NCBI GenBank assembly: GCA_963682055.1
Contig: OY821742.1
Location: forward strand, 19,154,135-19,218,134
Length of the DNA stretch: 64,000 nucleotides
Direction: 5' to 3'
Source: Primula veris
Lineage: Eukaryota > Streptophyta > Magnoliopsida > Ericales > Primulaceae
The translations under genes and the position numbers were made by a program. The notes beneath the pieces are model-generated. The model had not been told where the DNA came from and made no database searches. It saw only the letters and a list, made by a program, of their open reading frames with translations. This document shows, one piece after another, positions 11,858 through 49,049 of this stretch; the first letter of the stretch is position 1; each line of letters begins with the position of its first letter.

Positions 11858-13510
11858 ATGGGGGAAAGTGAACCGACAGAGGAAGAGGAAGAGCCTCGGC
11901 GTAGCAAAAGGACAAGGAAGGAAACTTCCTTTGGACCTGATTTCTTAACCTTCATGGTTGAAGGCGAACCGGTGACATATAAACAAGCTATGTCAACACT
12001 GGATTCCCAATATTGGGAAGAAGCTATCCAAAATGAGATTGAATCAATCATGAAAAACCACACTTGGAAACTAGTGGATCTTCCGACAGGATGTAAGCCC
12101 CTAGGTCACAAGTGGATCTTCAAGAGGAAGTTAAGGGTTGATGGCATGATTGAGAAATACAAGGCGAGACTTGTAGTAAAAGGCTTCAGGCAAACTGAAG
12201 GTGTCGATTATTTTGACATGTATGCTCCTGTCTCCAGGAAAACGTCTATCCGAATCGTCATTGCTCTCGCAGCTTTGTTTGATATGGAAATACATCAAAT
12301 GGATGTAAAGACAACGTTTCTAAATGGAGAACTGGAAGAAAAAATTTACATGGAACAATCGGAAGGGTTTGTAGTTCCTGGTAAAGAGCACCAAGTGTGC
12401 AAACTTGTAAAGTCTCTATATAGACTCAAACATGCACCAAAGCAATGGCACGAGAAGTTTGATAGAATTATGCTATCAAATGGTTTTCGCATTAATGAGT
12501 GCGATAAACGTGTCTACACTAAAGGAAGTGGAAGAGACTGTGTCGTAGTCTGTCTCTATGTGGATGACATGATTATAATTGGGAGTACTGATAGGATCAG
12601 TTCCACAAAGAAAATGTTGTCACAACACTTCAATATGAAGCATCTGGGTATAGCTGATGTAATACTTGGTATGAAGATTACCAAAACATCAGAGGGGTAT
12701 GCCTTGTCACAAAGTCACTATGTTAAACAAGTACTAGACAAGTTTGACAAGGGCAGTAAGGCGATGTCTAGAACCCCAATTGAGTTCAACTATAACCTAA
12801 AAAAGAATTTTGGTAAGAGTGTGAATCAATTGGAGTTCTCTCGAGTCATAGGCAGTCTCATGTATAAAATGAATTGTACTAGACCAGACATAGCAAACTC
12901 AGTGAGTAGACTGAGCAGGTACACCAGCAATCCGAATGAGGAACACTGGAAGGCCATAATGAAACTTCTCAGATATATGAGGTTTTCAGCCGATTACGGG
13001 CTGCACTATACCAGATATCCAGCAGTACTGGAAGGGTACTCAGATGCCAACTGGATATCAGACTCCAATAGCACAAGGTCCACGAGTGGATATGTGTTTA
13101 TAATGGGAGGAGCTGCTGTGTCTTGGAGATCTTCCAAACAGACGTGTATTGCAAGGTCAACTATGGAATCTGAATTCATAGCGTTAGACTTAGCAACCGA
13201 AGAGGCAGACTGGCTGAGAAGTCTTTTGGAAGGAATTCCAATGTGGGCAAAACCTGTTCCCGCAATAAGCATGCATTGTGATAGTCAATCAGCTATTGCG
13301 CGGGCTCAGGATCATATGTATAATGGAAAGTCTTGACATATACGTCGGAGACATAAATCCGTAAGGGAATTGTTATCCAACAGTATGGTATCCTTAGATT
13401 TTGTGAGATCAAAGGAAAACATAGCGGATCCATTAATAAAAGGCTTGACTCAAGTAGGAGTCGAGACGTCATCGAACGGAATGGGATTAAACCCATTAAA
13501 TTGGTGGCCC
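11858..13510 (+). pseudogene. Copia reverse transcriptase and RNase H of outer element
   Basis: This continues the outer pol after the nested insertion. An acidic leader and RRSKRTRKE linker precede the copia RT (RVT_2), with [25 protein letters not shown] and the catalytic YVDDM near 12560. RNase H follows with D in YSDANW (about 13037), E in [10 protein letters not shown] (about 13168) and D in CDSQSAI (about 13280). The frame is open for 492 codons, then stops at 13334-13336, where TGA stands for an expected CGA (Arg). Homology runs on to RSKENIADPLIKG and beyond. This is the best preserved part of the element, but it cannot be expressed from a pol split 4.9 kb upstream. Confidence 0.92.
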
Positions 13511-14076
13511 CCCCATAGGCAACCCAACCTAAATGGAATATTTCCTGATAGGTTCAAAGGGAAACTGAACTGTGAGGGCAACCGAACAAAGCACTCGGGA
13601 ACCTATAGTTCCCAGCCCATTTCCGCGATGACAGAGTGATAGACCTATACCATTGTAAGGGTGAGCTTGAAGCTCTTAATGATCCAAGTAACTCGACGGT
13701 CGAGTAAGGTGAGTCAGAACACCTTCGACTTGGAACCACCTATAACGAGTGTGTAAGGTCGGTACCATGTGATGAGCTTGGGCTAATTCACTAGAGCACT
13801 CAGTTGAAGTTGCCAAGGCAATCCAGGCCAAATATGGACAACAACTAAAGGGCCTAGTACGTGGGTAGAAAGGGCACTGTGTGGGTATCATGCTGGGATA
13901 CACAAAGCTAAAGGGTTCAAAGCATTTATGCTACCTAATAGCAGTATTCCGGATGAAACTACGCTACGGCAGGTTCAAGGCACGTGCTACCTGACCTTAG
14001 ACAGTGAACTTTTGCGGTTCTCTTGATTTTCATTTAGGACATAGGCTTTCGAGCCAATTGCATTCATGTGGGGGAT
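13511..14076 (+). other. 3' non-coding region of outer copia element
   Basis: Non-coding sequence between the end of RNase H homology and the 3' LTR, ending in the purine tract TGTGGGGGA typical of Ty1/copia elements. Short ORFs here show no domain. Confidence 0.6.
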
Positions 14077-15415
14077 TGTTGGAAAACATGTTTTTTAAAC
14101 ATGGGTGTTCGGAGTGGTCAGGGACCATCTTTGAGTCAATATTCGATGCGACTACTCAGAATTTCTGAAGCCGTACTCAAAGCGTTTAAGTAGATCGTGC
14201 GACGAGCTTCGCAACGGTATATCGCATGACCTATTCGGAGAATGGGTGTGAATGATAATTGGCCTCGAAGGTTGGTACTCAAAAGAGGTATAAATACCAA
14301 TGCTGGAAAATGGAAAAAGAAATGGGATTTAAACCATGAGGGTTATCCCACATTGTGAAATCATGAGTGATTTTTACAATATAAATACAAGTCCATCTCA
14401 TGTAGTTGTTAAACTATCATGTCCACATACCCATGAGTGGGTTAGTGTGTACCACACACGCGCGCTCGCTCAGGTCTCGGGACTCGGGCCGCGGGTCGTG
14501 GGCCTTGGGATTTGGGGAATGTCTTGGGTCTCGGGTCTTGGGTCTCGGTTCTTGGGTTTTGTACTAAACTGAAAAAGGGACTTTTGTATATTTACAAGAG
14601 CAGTCCCTAGAGTTGTAACTCTCAGAATTAAATAACCACAATAATGGCTGCGGTTTCAGAATCATCTATATGAGGCAGCCTTACTCTCACATTCAAAATA
14701 CACGAAAATCATCTCTCTAAACAGCATACATTTTTTTCCCCATAGCATATTAGAAACAGAGAGAACCACCTACCAATAGCTCGACTTTGACTCGTCGCCA
14801 GTGTCCGGCGAGTCATCCGAGACGTTGTACCTTGGGATCGAAGCGCCAACGCAACCAGAAACATTAAGGTGGTTGGGCGAATATCGGTTAAGGGCAGACT
14901 GTTTACAGTCGCCTTGTCTTTTTATTCTGTCCTTTTAATTTCCGCATTTAAATTATGTTATTTATATTCTGTCTTTTCAATTCTGTATTTTTTATTTCAG
15001 TATTTTAATTTACTGTACTTAGCTGTAGTTTTTCTATTCTGTTTTACCTTTCTGTAATTTCTTTAAAGTACTGTTTTATTCTGTAATTTCAATTCTGTAA
15101 TTTAATTCAGTAATTAGAATAGTTTCAATTCGGTCCTGTAATTTAAATTTCAATCAGAACAGTCTGTTTGTTAAGTCTATACTTTCCAGTCCGGCAGTTT
15201 CTATTTATTGCAATTCAGTACATCAGATTATTAATTAATAATAATCTGAATAACGTTTGGTTTAATTTTTATTCAGTATCTACATGTTGTAATCTGTAAT
15301 TTCAATTCCAATTCCAATTTCAATTCGAAATTAATAAAGATTACACTGGTTTTTATTATTTCTTTCTAGTCCTTTAATTATTGTTTAATTGTTATTTCAT
15401 ACACGGAAACCAACA
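14077..15415 (+). repeat. 3' LTR of outer copia element
   Basis: Paired with 2741-4088; begins TGTTGGAAAAC and ends ACCAACA. It lacks an internal block present in the 5' LTR around 3252-3290, so the two differ by indels as well as substitutions. Confidence 0.93.
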
Positions 15416-15424
15416 AGTACGACA

Positions 15425-17480
15425 AGTGTTCAAATTTCAAGGTACGGATACGGCGGGTATATATGGATATATAATATTTTTTAATATAATGTTTATATAT
15501 TAGGGGATTTTAATGTTTAGTATGATGTTATTAACTTAATTATAAAAAACACAAATTTGGATTTCTCGTTTAACTTTTAATACATTTTAAAAGTTAATGT
15601 ACAAAAATAATCCCCTTCTTAAATTTATCTCTTTTAAACATTGTTTAGTTAATTATCAGTTGACTTTTCTTTTACAAAACTATTTGAAATTTCGAATTTA
15701 AATTTTGTACAAAATAGTCTCTCTTTTTTTTTTTTGAAAGATTCCAAAAAAAATCATTTTAAGAGAAAAATGGAGGGCATCAAGAAATTTTATAAAGAAA
15801 AATGGATATCATCAGAGAGCATCAATAAAAAAAAATGAATCGATTAAAATCCATAAGAGTAAAAGCATTAAGAAATTTTATAAAGAAAAATGGATATCAT
15901 AATTAATAAAAAAAATATAATCAATTAAAATCCATAAGAGTAAAAATCGAATAGCATTGTAAAGTATCAAATGAACAAATATAGATGGAGGAATAGAGAG
16001 CAACAAATAGTATCAAGTAAATGAATGATATTAGTGCATAACATATATAGAAAAATGAATAGTGAGCAACAAGTAGCATCAATCAAAAACAATAAAGAAT
16101 AATACTATAAAGAATTAATTACACAATAAAATAAAAAATAAAAAGTAAAGGTATCATGGAGGAGGGAGCACCCAATAAAAAAGATAAAAATTAAATTAAA
16201 TTTGGGGCATCATATAAAAGAAATAAAATAGAGAGCAACCAAAAGTACCAAAGAAAAAAAAATGTGAACAAAATTGAAAAACGATAATTGAGTATATAGC
16301 ATCAAAGGAGAATCAAAAGAATAAAATAAATAGCAACAAAAAGCACCAAGAACAAAAAAGGCCCAACAAAATTCAAAAAGGATATAATTGAGTATATAGT
16401 ATCAAATGAAAGTACATAATAAAAATGTAGAACTTGTATTTCTATTTTCGGAAAGGAAGAAAACCCTTTTACATTATTAAAACGTATGACTTGTATTTCT
16501 ATCTATTTTCGGAAAGGAAAAATTAGACTATACTTACAATAGAAAAAAAAACATTAATCAAATTAATTAGATATGATGAAAGCATAAAAGAAAAAACGTT
16601 AAAACGGAAAAACCAAATATCAATATGAAAAAAAATCTCGAGCATATAAAGTATTGATAATTGGAGACAACAATAAAATTAGTGATAAAACTCAAATTAG
16701 AAGAAAAAGTAAATGTATTCCCATTAAATACGTAAAAATAAGATTGTACATAGAGAATTAAAAAAAATCGGGTTGTAGGAGAAGGAAATAAAGAGTAAAT
16801 GAGATTAAGTGCTAAAAAATATTAAGTTAGTTAATAGTTTTGTTATAATAATTGAAGGGTAATGTGAGGATATTTTAGACGCTATGTATCAAATATTAAA
16901 TAAGATTTTATCAATGTTTTTTTTTTGATAAATAAGTTAATAGTAGTGTACTTAACCATCATTTTCCCTATATATTATATACTTATTATATATAAACATA
17001 AGCAAAAACGAAACAGAAGAACAATCAAAATTTGCAATTATGATTGTTATGGGTGCTCATTTTGATAAATCAAGTAATAAATTATACTAACTAACGTTTC
17101 GTTAGCACTGGATACAATTTAAATATTTGATTTATTTGACAATGTAATTCTAAATGATAAAATGCTCCGCTATAATACTATTGCTTTGAAAAAAGAAAAA
17201 ACAATTGCCCAAGAACTTTAAAGTAATCATAAAATAAAATAACTAGTAAACTTGTAGCTAAAGTTTCATCCCATCACTTTGTGTCAGAAATTTATGTAGG
17301 TTAGTATTTAATTATAGAATTTAAGATTAATACATCATAGGTAACACATTTAAACTTTAATTCTCACTAAATATCTATTATAATTTGTATTACTTTTAGA
17401 TACCACTTTTTCATATTATATAAATTAAAAAAAAAATCTGATTTCATAAAAAAAACAGAAAATATATATATCTCTCTCCC
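15425..17480. other. A-rich intergenic DNA with degenerate repeats
   Basis: No ORF with recognisable content. The words AGCATCAA, GAGCAACA and GTATCAA recur from 15770 to 16400, and an 88-bp tandem duplication sits at 15782-15950. A block containing CTTGTATTTCTAT...TTTTCGGAAAGGA is repeated around 16432-16520. Confidence 0.5.
15782..15950. repeat. Tandem duplication, period 88 bp
   Basis: AAGAAATTTTATAAAGAAAA starts at 15782 and again at 15870, and the following ATTAAAATCCATAAGAG also recurs at the same spacing with small changes. Confidence 0.75.
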
Positions 17481-17853
17481 TCATAAATGAAAAAAATCAT
17501 AAAAAATTATAAAAAATACAAAAAATCACAAAAAGTTATAAAAAAATACAAAAAATACAAAAAATTATTAAAAAAATTATAAAAAATCACAAAAAATAAA
17601 AATAAATAAATTATAAAAAATCAAAAAAATATTTAAAAAATGAAAATATCATAAAAATGTCAATATACCACTTTTTACACCGAAAAAGCGTTTTTTCATA
17701 AAAAAACACTTTTTCATAAAAAAATATTTTTTCATAAAAAAAAACTTTTTCATCAAAAAGTGAATTTTATGTATTTAACTCTCGCTTGACTCATTTCAAT
17801 GCTTGTTAAAGTTTGAATTGCCTTTTCAGAAACTAATTTTAGTAACTCATTTT

Positions 17854-17937
17854 AGATCCGTAAGCTCAAATTGATAAGCGCGCTTGCACTCAACAACAAT
17901 GTTCAAGAACTTGATGGTTCGAATCCATCCAGGTTTT
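17854..17937 (+). other. tRNA-like segment with Pol III box B
   Basis: GGTTCGAATCC is a perfect tRNA box B, inside a T-arm hairpin (GATGG, 7-base loop TTCGAAT, CCATC). About 50 bp upstream, TAAGCTCAAATTG resembles box A with one extra base. The acceptor stem pairs poorly and the anticodon arm has an oversized loop, so this is not a working tRNA. It may be a tRNA pseudogene or a SINE head. T lies directly downstream (TTTTTTT). Confidence 0.45.
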
Positions 17938-17961
17938 TTTTAACTTTAAAGTAAAATATAT

Positions 17962-18632
17962 GCATTTTTTGTGCTGGACTATATGCACTTTTATTGAACT
18001 TTATACACTTTCGACTGAAATATATACACTTTTAGCTGAACTATATGCACTTTCAGCTGAACCTGATGCAATTTTAGTTGAACCAGATATACCTTTTACA
18101 GAACTATATGCATTTTTATTGAATTAGATGTACTTTGGCTGAACCATATGCACTTTCGGCTGAACCATATGCACTTTTAGCTGAACCAGATGCATTTTTA
18201 ACTGAATGAGATGCAATTTTGATAGAACTATATGCACTTTTATTGAACTATATGCACTTTCGAATGGATTATATTCATTTTTAACTAGACTATATTCACT
18301 TTTAACTTAGCTATATGTACTTTCGACTAAATTAGATGCATTTTAAGCTGAACCAGATGTACTTTCAGCTGAATCAGATGCACTTTTAGCTGAACTATAT
18401 ATATGCATACTCACTTTTATTGAACTATAATTACTTTCGACTGAATTGTATACACTTTCAACGGAAATATATGTACTTTCAGCTGAATTGAATGCAAATT
18501 CGACTCAATTTTATGCACTTTTGACTAACTATATGCACTTTTGACTGAACTATATGCACTTTTATTGAACTATATACCCTTTTGACTAAACTATACGTAC
18601 TTTCAACTGAACTAGCTGCACTTTTAGCTCAT
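17962..18632. repeat. 21-bp minisatellite, core TATGCACTTTT
   Basis: About 30 imperfect units of the type CTGAACTATATGCACTTTTAG repeat at a strict 21-bp spacing; variation is mostly substitution (ATATGC/AGATGC, CACTTTT/CATTTTT). The core is shared with repeats near 53.3-54.0 kb and 62.6-62.7 kb. Confidence 0.85.
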
Positions 18633-18959
18633 TTAGATTAAAAAAAAAGACACATTTTCATGTAAAAACCACTTTTTGTATAAAAAAATTCACTTTTGAT
18701 GGAAAGTGTTTTTTTATGAAAAAAACAGCTTTTTCGGTACTAAAAGTGTTATATTGACAAAAAAAATTATATATTTTTTTTATAATTTTTTAAAAAGTTT
18801 GTGATTTTTATAATTTTTGGTGATTTTTTATAATTTTTGGTGATTTTTAATAAATTTTTTGATTTTTTGTGATTTTTGGTGATTGTTTATGATTTTTGTG
18901 ATTTTTTTGTGTTTTTTTTTTTATTTTGTTGTAATTTAAAACTATTTTTTTGGGTTTGT

Positions 18960-19690
18960 AGAAAGATAAAATATGTCTATTATATTTTGGTTTGTATGAT
19001 CATTTAGTAAATAAACTAAATAATTAAAATGTAATACATATGAGTAATATGAACTTATCAAGATATCTACGAGGAATATATAAGATGTTATGATGTACTT
19101 ATAGGGAATTATCCCTAAAATTTATGTATAATATTATAGTTAGATATATACACGAAATTTGATAGAAAAGCAATATAGATATATTTAGGTGTCAATACGA
19201 ATATTCACCCCAAGAGCCCGTAGTGAGATTTTCTAAAAGTGACACGTACCTATTTCGTACCTAAAAAGTATCTATTTTATTTTTTAAATTTGGTATGTCT
19301 CTGATACGTACCAGTCTGTACCGAGCTGTACTAGTACCCAATACGTACCAGGTACTAGTACGAGACCATTTTGGGCGTACCGTGCTTCATATCTTATGAC
19401 ACTCTTTTTTATAGTACCTAAATATATAGTAGTATAGTATATTGCTTGGGACTTGCTTTTGCAAAATAGATTTGAAACCGAATTAAACGTGTAAATCACT
19501 TTAATATTTGATCTTTACGTCGATAGCTGCAATTAATTTGTACCTTTATGATATCTCTTTCTATTTAAAGATTGGTCTGTCACTATTGAAGAAGATTTCA
19601 TGAGTAATGAGTGAACTCGTTAAGCTGTCAAGATAATCTATTTATGCCTGTTGAACATTTTATCTATAGTGGAATAATAAGAAAGAAAAG
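18960..19690. other. Intergenic DNA with a GTACC-rich patch
   Basis: No gene seen. Between about 19245 and 19380 the words GTACC, GTACG and GGTAC recur many times on both strands. A small related patch flanks the copia insertion (about 2705-2740 and 15440-15465), so this may be part of a dispersed repeat. Confidence 0.4.
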
Positions 19691-19697
19691 GAGGTTT

Positions 19698-19985
19698 GCC
19701 AAATATGTCCGAAGAAGAAGAGCAAAGCAAATGAAGCATGCCCGAAAGTAAACCAACCCCTTGGACTACTACGAAAAACACCGTTAGATTTCAAAGTAGC
19801 ACGATCTAATTCAAAAAATTTACCTAATTGAGCACGCCTACCATATTTTTTCACAGTAGCGGGGTCATTATAACTAACTCCATTAATTTCCCCGCCGTAG
19901 AAATCAGCAGTTACACTTACTTGTTCGACACTATACTTCGACTCTACTCTTCGTAAAAGAACGTCAGCTCGAACAATTCCATAAC
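19698..19985 (-). pseudogene. psbB: Chloroplast psbB (CP47) fragment in nuclear DNA
   Basis: The minus-strand translation reads [49 protein letters not shown] and [20 protein letters not shown], in the order of the C-terminal third of CP47, the photosystem II core antenna protein. Homology starts abruptly before GIVRAD and ends after FFGHIW, with unrelated sequence on both sides. A few substitutions from the usual plastid protein show it is decaying. It is most likely a nuclear insertion of plastid DNA; transfer by way of a mitochondrial copy is possible. It has no start codon of its own. Confidence 0.85.
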
Positions 19986-19989
19986 CAAT

Positions 19990-21175
19990 CTTTAGTTCCC
20001 GTTCATTGGTAAACTCTTGGGCACTTTTGAGACCATTTAGTTACAAGACAAATAATTAGTGAGAAACATTATATAGTATTTAATAACAAGTGTTAATATA
20101 GTTAAAATATCCGAAATAGTTTCTTCTCATTCATGCTAGATAGTTCATAATTTTATAAACCTACATTAGAATTTGCAGTTTGCATTCTTTAACTTGGTTT
20201 GTACTCTCGTGCATAACTTATAATTTATCCATATATCATTTGCTATTCTACAAGCTGATATTTTATTATACTCATTTAGAAAAAAAGGCACATATAGTCG
20301 AGTTTATGACTTTATTGTAGGTAGAATAAACTATGAGTTGAGTGTTATCTAATTCCTCTACAAGAATTAGGTTCATTATTTCGATCTTAGAAATGAAGTA
20401 TTCTACTTTTATGATCTTTCAAAGTTCTTTTTTGTCATTTTTTTAAATGTGTTTTTCACGTTTTACAAATTTCTTAGAAATTTTTTGCTATTTCTTGGAT
20501 AGTTCAAGAAAAAATGTCTAAACCTAAGCATGGTTTCAAAAGCGTTGGCAGCCCAAAATTATCTGAACAGATTTTTTATTACCTTAAGTTCTTGATTCTT
20601 ACTATGATAAAGAGGAACCAATAATCAAAGAAGAATTTGAGAGGAGAGCCAAGTAATGAAGAGGAGTCAATTCCCAGTGAGATCATTCCGGAGCATAAGA
20701 TTTTACACTTCAAACAGTCACACAGATAATCTGAGCCATCGCCCCGCCCATTGTTAACAGGAATTTTTTTGTTTTGACTTGGCTAGTTTTCTGAAGCAGA
20801 TTGGCATAATCTCAATAATCTAGAATTGCTTCAATGGCTCGGCTTAAGCCTTATCAGGCTCATCCCAATACTCATGTAGTCACAGTGAGCAAGTTTAACA
20901 AAATCCAAATCTAATATAAATAACTATAGATAACCAAAATCCTCACAGAACTACACAAGGATATAATATTATAATAAGTCATTTATATTGTATACCCCCA
21001 CTAAGAAGGATACGATAATAAAAACATTTAAGCTGTACTAGTCTTATAGTAATAAACTTTACACTGGAAGTCCAAACTTCCATCTGTTACCTAAGTACTG
21101 AAGGGATGAAAACATAGTTGCCCCAAACTAAACATATTATTTATACTTAATACTCGAAGATATCTTCCTTATCAT
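19990..21175. other. 3' flank of the SYD-like gene
   Basis: AT-rich sequence with no ORF of note. It should contain the 3' UTR and polyadenylation site of the minus-strand gene ending at 21176; no single signal can be chosen with confidence. Confidence 0.45.
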
Positions 21176-46938
<25,763 letters not shown>

Positions 46939-47499
46939 CTTGTTTTACTACAATAACATAGAGAATCAAGTATTGCCCATCAAATCAAGATCCCAGATGG
47001 AAAAAAAGACTAAAGCAGAAAGATAAAGACCACGTGTAGAGCACAAACTTCGCATAACAAATTAACTAAGAAATAAAAGTTTCTACACTCATAACCGACA
47101 TGCAATTCCTGATAGAAAAAGCTGAATGTGATACACGCTGTGGACAAGAAAAATCATTTGGTAAATATTCAGCTCTTAGAAAAAGCCAAAAGTTTTTAGA
47201 ACCGCATAAAAAAAAAAAAAGAGAGAGAAGCTTTTGAAATAAATGCTATAAAGAATCATATCAAACAGCTAGATACAGGCATAATATTTATATACATATA
47301 TATATATGCATACAAAAATAGGAGAGATTCGTGATTGTTCGTTGATTACATGCTAATAATAATCATTCTATAAACAAAAATAGTGTTTTGGTTTATATCC
47401 ATGGTATATTGTAACCAAATACAAGAGCAATTTGTTGCTAATTTGTTGCTAATTTCATCATTCAAAATCACAAATCATCGGTTTTCTAAACACAGAAAC

Positions 47500-48870
47500 C
47501 CGCATTAAAAACCGAACGGACAAGAGAACACTACTCTCTCTCTACAAATCGGCCTCGTTAACAGAAGTTAGAGAATTAGAAACCTATAAAACAATAAATA
47601 ATGTAATTATTACCAATTTATAATAGTCATGTTCATATACTACTTAAAGTAACACTAGTTCCAACTAAATTAACTAGCTAATCAAGTTTAATATACAAAA
47701 TTTAATCTCTTTCCACTTTTATATAAATAACCTAGCTAATAAAATCGATTCACACATAAATCAAGGTCAATCGAGTGTAAATTAGGGTTTTTGATGATCA
47801 ATTAACATATTAGAAATCAGAATTAGAAAAGCCCTAATTCTGATTAGGGTTTGTTAACAAAAAAACAAAACAAAACTTACACGTAGAGGGAGGAGACAAA
47901 AGCAAGCCCGCATTAAAACCCAAACAGTTCTCTCTCTCTACTAATCGGCCTTGTCGACAGAAGTTAGATTATTAGAAATATATATAGCACAATAAATAAT
48001 GTAATTAATACCAGTTTCTAATAATCATGTTCATAAACTACTAAAATTAACAGCAATTTAAAGTTAGATAATTAGAAAGCTAACACAATAAATAATGTAT
48101 TTAATACCAATTTCTATATACTACTAAAATTAACAGCAATTTCAATTAACAAAAACTTCAATTAACAGAAGTAAGAGAATTATAAAATTATAACACAATA
48201 AATAACGTAATTATTGCCAATTTCTATTAGTCATGTTCATATATTATTAAAATTAACAAACAGAAGTTATAAAATAAGAAATCTATATAACACAATAAAT
48301 AATACAATTATTACCAGTTTCTATTAGTCATGTTCATAAACCACTAAAATTAACAGCAATTTCAACTTAATTAAGTACATACCAATTTATTCTCTTTCCA
48401 CTTTCATATACTAAATTAGTAAACCTAGCTAATAAAATCGATTTACACGTGGATCAAGGTCAATCGAAGTGTAAATTAAGGTTTTTAATGACCAATTAAC
48501 ATATTCGAAATTATAATTAGAAAAGCCCTAATTCTAATTTAATCTAATTATATTTAGGGTTTGTTAATAACGAAAAAAAAAAACTATTTCAATTAACAGT
48601 AAGTTAAAAAAATTACAAAGCTACAACACAATAAAGAAGGTAATTATTACCAATTTCTACTAAAAATTAACAGCAGATTTCAACTAAATTAATTAGATAG
48701 CAATTTAATCTATTTCCACTTTCATATGCTTAAGTCGATTTACACGTGGATGAAGGTCAATCGGAGTGTAAATTAGGGTTTTAATGATCAATTATCAGAT
48801 TCTAATTATATCTAAGGGTTTGTTAACAAATAAAAACAAAACTTACGGTTAGAGAGAGAGAGAGAGAGAG
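47500..48870. repeat. Tandemly duplicated SYD leader DNA
   Basis: A unit containing CTCTTTCCACTT, AATCGATT(C/T)ACAC, AAGGTCAATCG, GTGTAAATTA and GCCCTAATTCT occurs at about 47707-47860 and 48392-48560, and in part at about 48710-48830. A shorter word set (AATAATGTAATTATTACCA with TTTCTA and CATGTTCATA) occurs about six times (47598, 47995, 48095, 48203, 48298, 48632), the middle ones about 100 bp apart. A third phrase (AATCGGCCT and GACAGAAGTTAGA) is at 47545 and 47945. Confidence 0.78.
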
Positions 48871-49049
48871 GCAAAACGAACCAACCACCATAAATAAAGT
48901 AACGCGCGATAGAAAATCAGATCAACTCATTTTCACGAAAGAGTAAATAAATATATAAAATTATAAATAATAAAGAGAGATTATATGTTATTAGGGTTTT
49001 ATTTTCAGATGACGGGGAAAGAAGATGGAGAAATAAACAAATGAGCACC

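Larger units (their letters stand above)
2741..15415 (+). mobile_element. Degraded Ty1/copia LTR retrotransposon, interrupted by a second element
   Basis: Two LTRs of about 1.34 kb start TGTTGG and end CAACA (2741-4088 and 14077-15415). Flanks are GGTAC (2736-2740) and AGTAC (15416-15420), a 5-bp target duplication with one mismatch. The internal order is gag, protease, GAG-pre-integrase, integrase core, reverse transcriptase, RNase H, which is the copia order. A polypurine stretch (GTGGGGGA) lies just before the 3' LTR. The coding region carries several stops and frameshifts and is split at 6941/11825 by a nested element. By eye the first 390 bp of the two LTRs differ at about 20 sites, so this is an old, immobile copy. 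Confidence 0.93.
17490..18935. mobile_element. Foldback element with long AT-rich inverted arms and an internal minisatellite
   Basis: The left arm (about 17490-17775) and right arm (about 18650-18935) are imperfect reverse complements. The shared inner core includes TGTCAATATA, ACCGAAAAAGC and CATAAAAAAACAC. The outer parts are runs of ATAAAAAATCACAAAAA and its complement. Between them lie a tRNA-like segment and about 670 bp of 21-bp tandem repeats. No transposase is present. Exact ends and target duplication could not be fixed because the outer arms are low-complexity. Confidence 0.6.
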
